Positions 7,641 to 7,838 of a DNA stretch of 7,838 bases are shown one piece after another. How positions within the stretch are numbered: the first letter of the stretch is position 1; each line of letters starts with the position of its first letter. The translations under genes were made by a program, and so were the position numbers. This DNA is from Methanocalculus sp. (GTDB lineage Archaea; Halobacteriota; Methanomicrobia; Methanomicrobiales; Methanocorpusculaceae), in the NCBI RefSeq assembly GCF_029762515.1, contig NZ_JARVGN010000059.1, positions 1-7,838 on the forward strand, read 5' to 3'. Under the pieces are notes generated by a model. It was given only the letters and a program-made list of their open reading frames with translations. It made no database searches and had not been told where the DNA came from.

Positions 7641-7728
7641 GATTTCATAAGTAGATCGATAAATTCTGCAATGGAGAACTCCTCCAGCAAAAAAAATTTA
7701 CACCATGGCGCGTACGGATTCATCAATG

Positions 7729-7789
7729 CCCCCCAAACCAAAACCCAAACACATAACACCACCACCCCCCAAAACCCTCATCACCACCC
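7729..7789 (+). promoter_or_regulatory. G-free, C/A-rich leader upstream of the last gene
   Basis: No G occurs from 7729 to 7791. The tract has C runs at 7729-7734, 7744-7746, 7765-7770, 7775-7777 and 7787-7789. On the plus strand it would be an unstructured leader with no Shine-Dalgarno sequence before the ATG at 7790. On the minus strand the same runs are G tracts that could form a quadruplex. Its sharp contrast with the AT-rich DNA before 7700 marks a return to a different sequence regime. Confidence 0.4.
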
Positions 7790-7838
7790 ATGGATCTCGC
7801 CGAATTACGCAAAATCAACGCCATCATCGAGCGCGACA
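7790..7838 (+). CDS. Start of an unidentified protein (3' truncated by window)
   Basis: The ATG at 7790 opens 16 codons, MDLAELRKINAIIERD, before the window ends. The frame is closed upstream by TAA at 7754-7756, and no other start lies between. The peptide looks like an amphipathic alpha helix, and its codons are GC-richer than those of the GHKL gene. I do not recognise the family. Its position suggests it could be a further component of the defence island, possibly one originally linked to the methylase/DUF499 pair. That is inference only. Confidence 0.45.
   Translation, partial: MDLAELRKINAIIERD

Larger units (their letters stand above)
3822..7700. other. AT-rich block, probably horizontally acquired, carrying the DGQHR-GHKL cassette
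   Basis: The composition changes sharply. Sample lines counted by eye are about 39/60 G+C at 541-600, inside the DUF499 gene, and about 22/60 at 4441-4500, inside the DGQHR gene. The left edge falls at about 3822, exactly where the cdc6-like homology stops. The right edge is less sharp, near 7690-7720. No transposase, integrase, tRNA, target-site duplication or matching terminal repeat was recognised at either edge, so the mode of entry is unknown. The edges are approximate. Confidence 0.45.

Noticed and set aside
7667..7689. GC-containing hairpin (TGC, bulge, TGGAG / CTCCA, GCA) followed by eight A residues
   Set aside because: The A run lies on the wrong side for a plus-strand terminator, and in minus-strand orientation the T run precedes the stem. 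No gene uses it in either direction within the window.
3822..7700. A transposon or integrated virus boundary with terminal repeats or an attachment site
   Set aside because: No transposase, integrase, tRNA end, terminal inverted repeat or target duplication could be matched between the two edges, so a named mobile element is not supported.
7705..7837. A plus-strand ATG at 7705 opening a frame to the window end
   Set aside because: Its product is a P/K/T/R-rich, low-complexity peptide read through the C-rich leader. The 7790 frame gives a more protein-like start, so the 7705 frame is probably not coding, although the window ends too soon to be certain.

Overview
The window looks like part of a euryarchaeal genome, most plausibly a methanogen of the Methanomicrobiales type. 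That assignment is an inference. It rests on the C-terminal half of an Orc1/Cdc6-like replication initiator (an archaeal and eukaryotic family), a strong archaeal TATA box placed to give an almost leaderless mRNA, and a G-free, C/A-rich leader before the last gene. No rRNA, tRNA, CRISPR array or insertion-sequence transposase was seen.

Layout. Positions 1-3315 are GC-rich and carry the 3' end of a DUF1156 (COG1743) adenine-specific DNA methylase, followed 72 bp later by a complete DUF499 (COG1483) P-loop ATPase. These two families are recurrent neighbours in archaeal and bacterial defence islands. Positions 3420-3923 on the minus strand, convergent with the ATPase, hold an Orc1/Cdc6-like C-terminal part (sensor-2 helical region plus winged helix) with no AAA+ core. 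Its recognisable part ends abruptly near 3815, where base composition drops from GC-rich to AT-rich.

Positions from about 3822 to about 7700 form an AT-rich block containing a two-gene operon. The first gene encodes a DGQHR-domain protein of the DndB-like superfamily. Eighteen bases later comes a 779-residue GHKL-type ATPase (MutL/Hsp90/MORC-like fold) with an Ig-like beta-rich region and an acidic, repeat-bearing tail. A TATA box flanked by a perfect 8-bp inverted repeat sits just upstream of the pair. After about 7700 the sequence turns C/A-rich, and a new GC-richer reading frame begins at 7790 and runs off the window.

Interpretation. The window appears to be a defence island in which a GC-rich methylase/ATPase module was joined to a compositionally foreign DGQHR-GHKL cassette that interrupted or replaced most of a cdc6-like gene. 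The DGQHR-GHKL pair is the best candidate here for a poorly described defence or DNA-modification-sensing system. The pairing and its features are visible in the sequence; the function is inferred.
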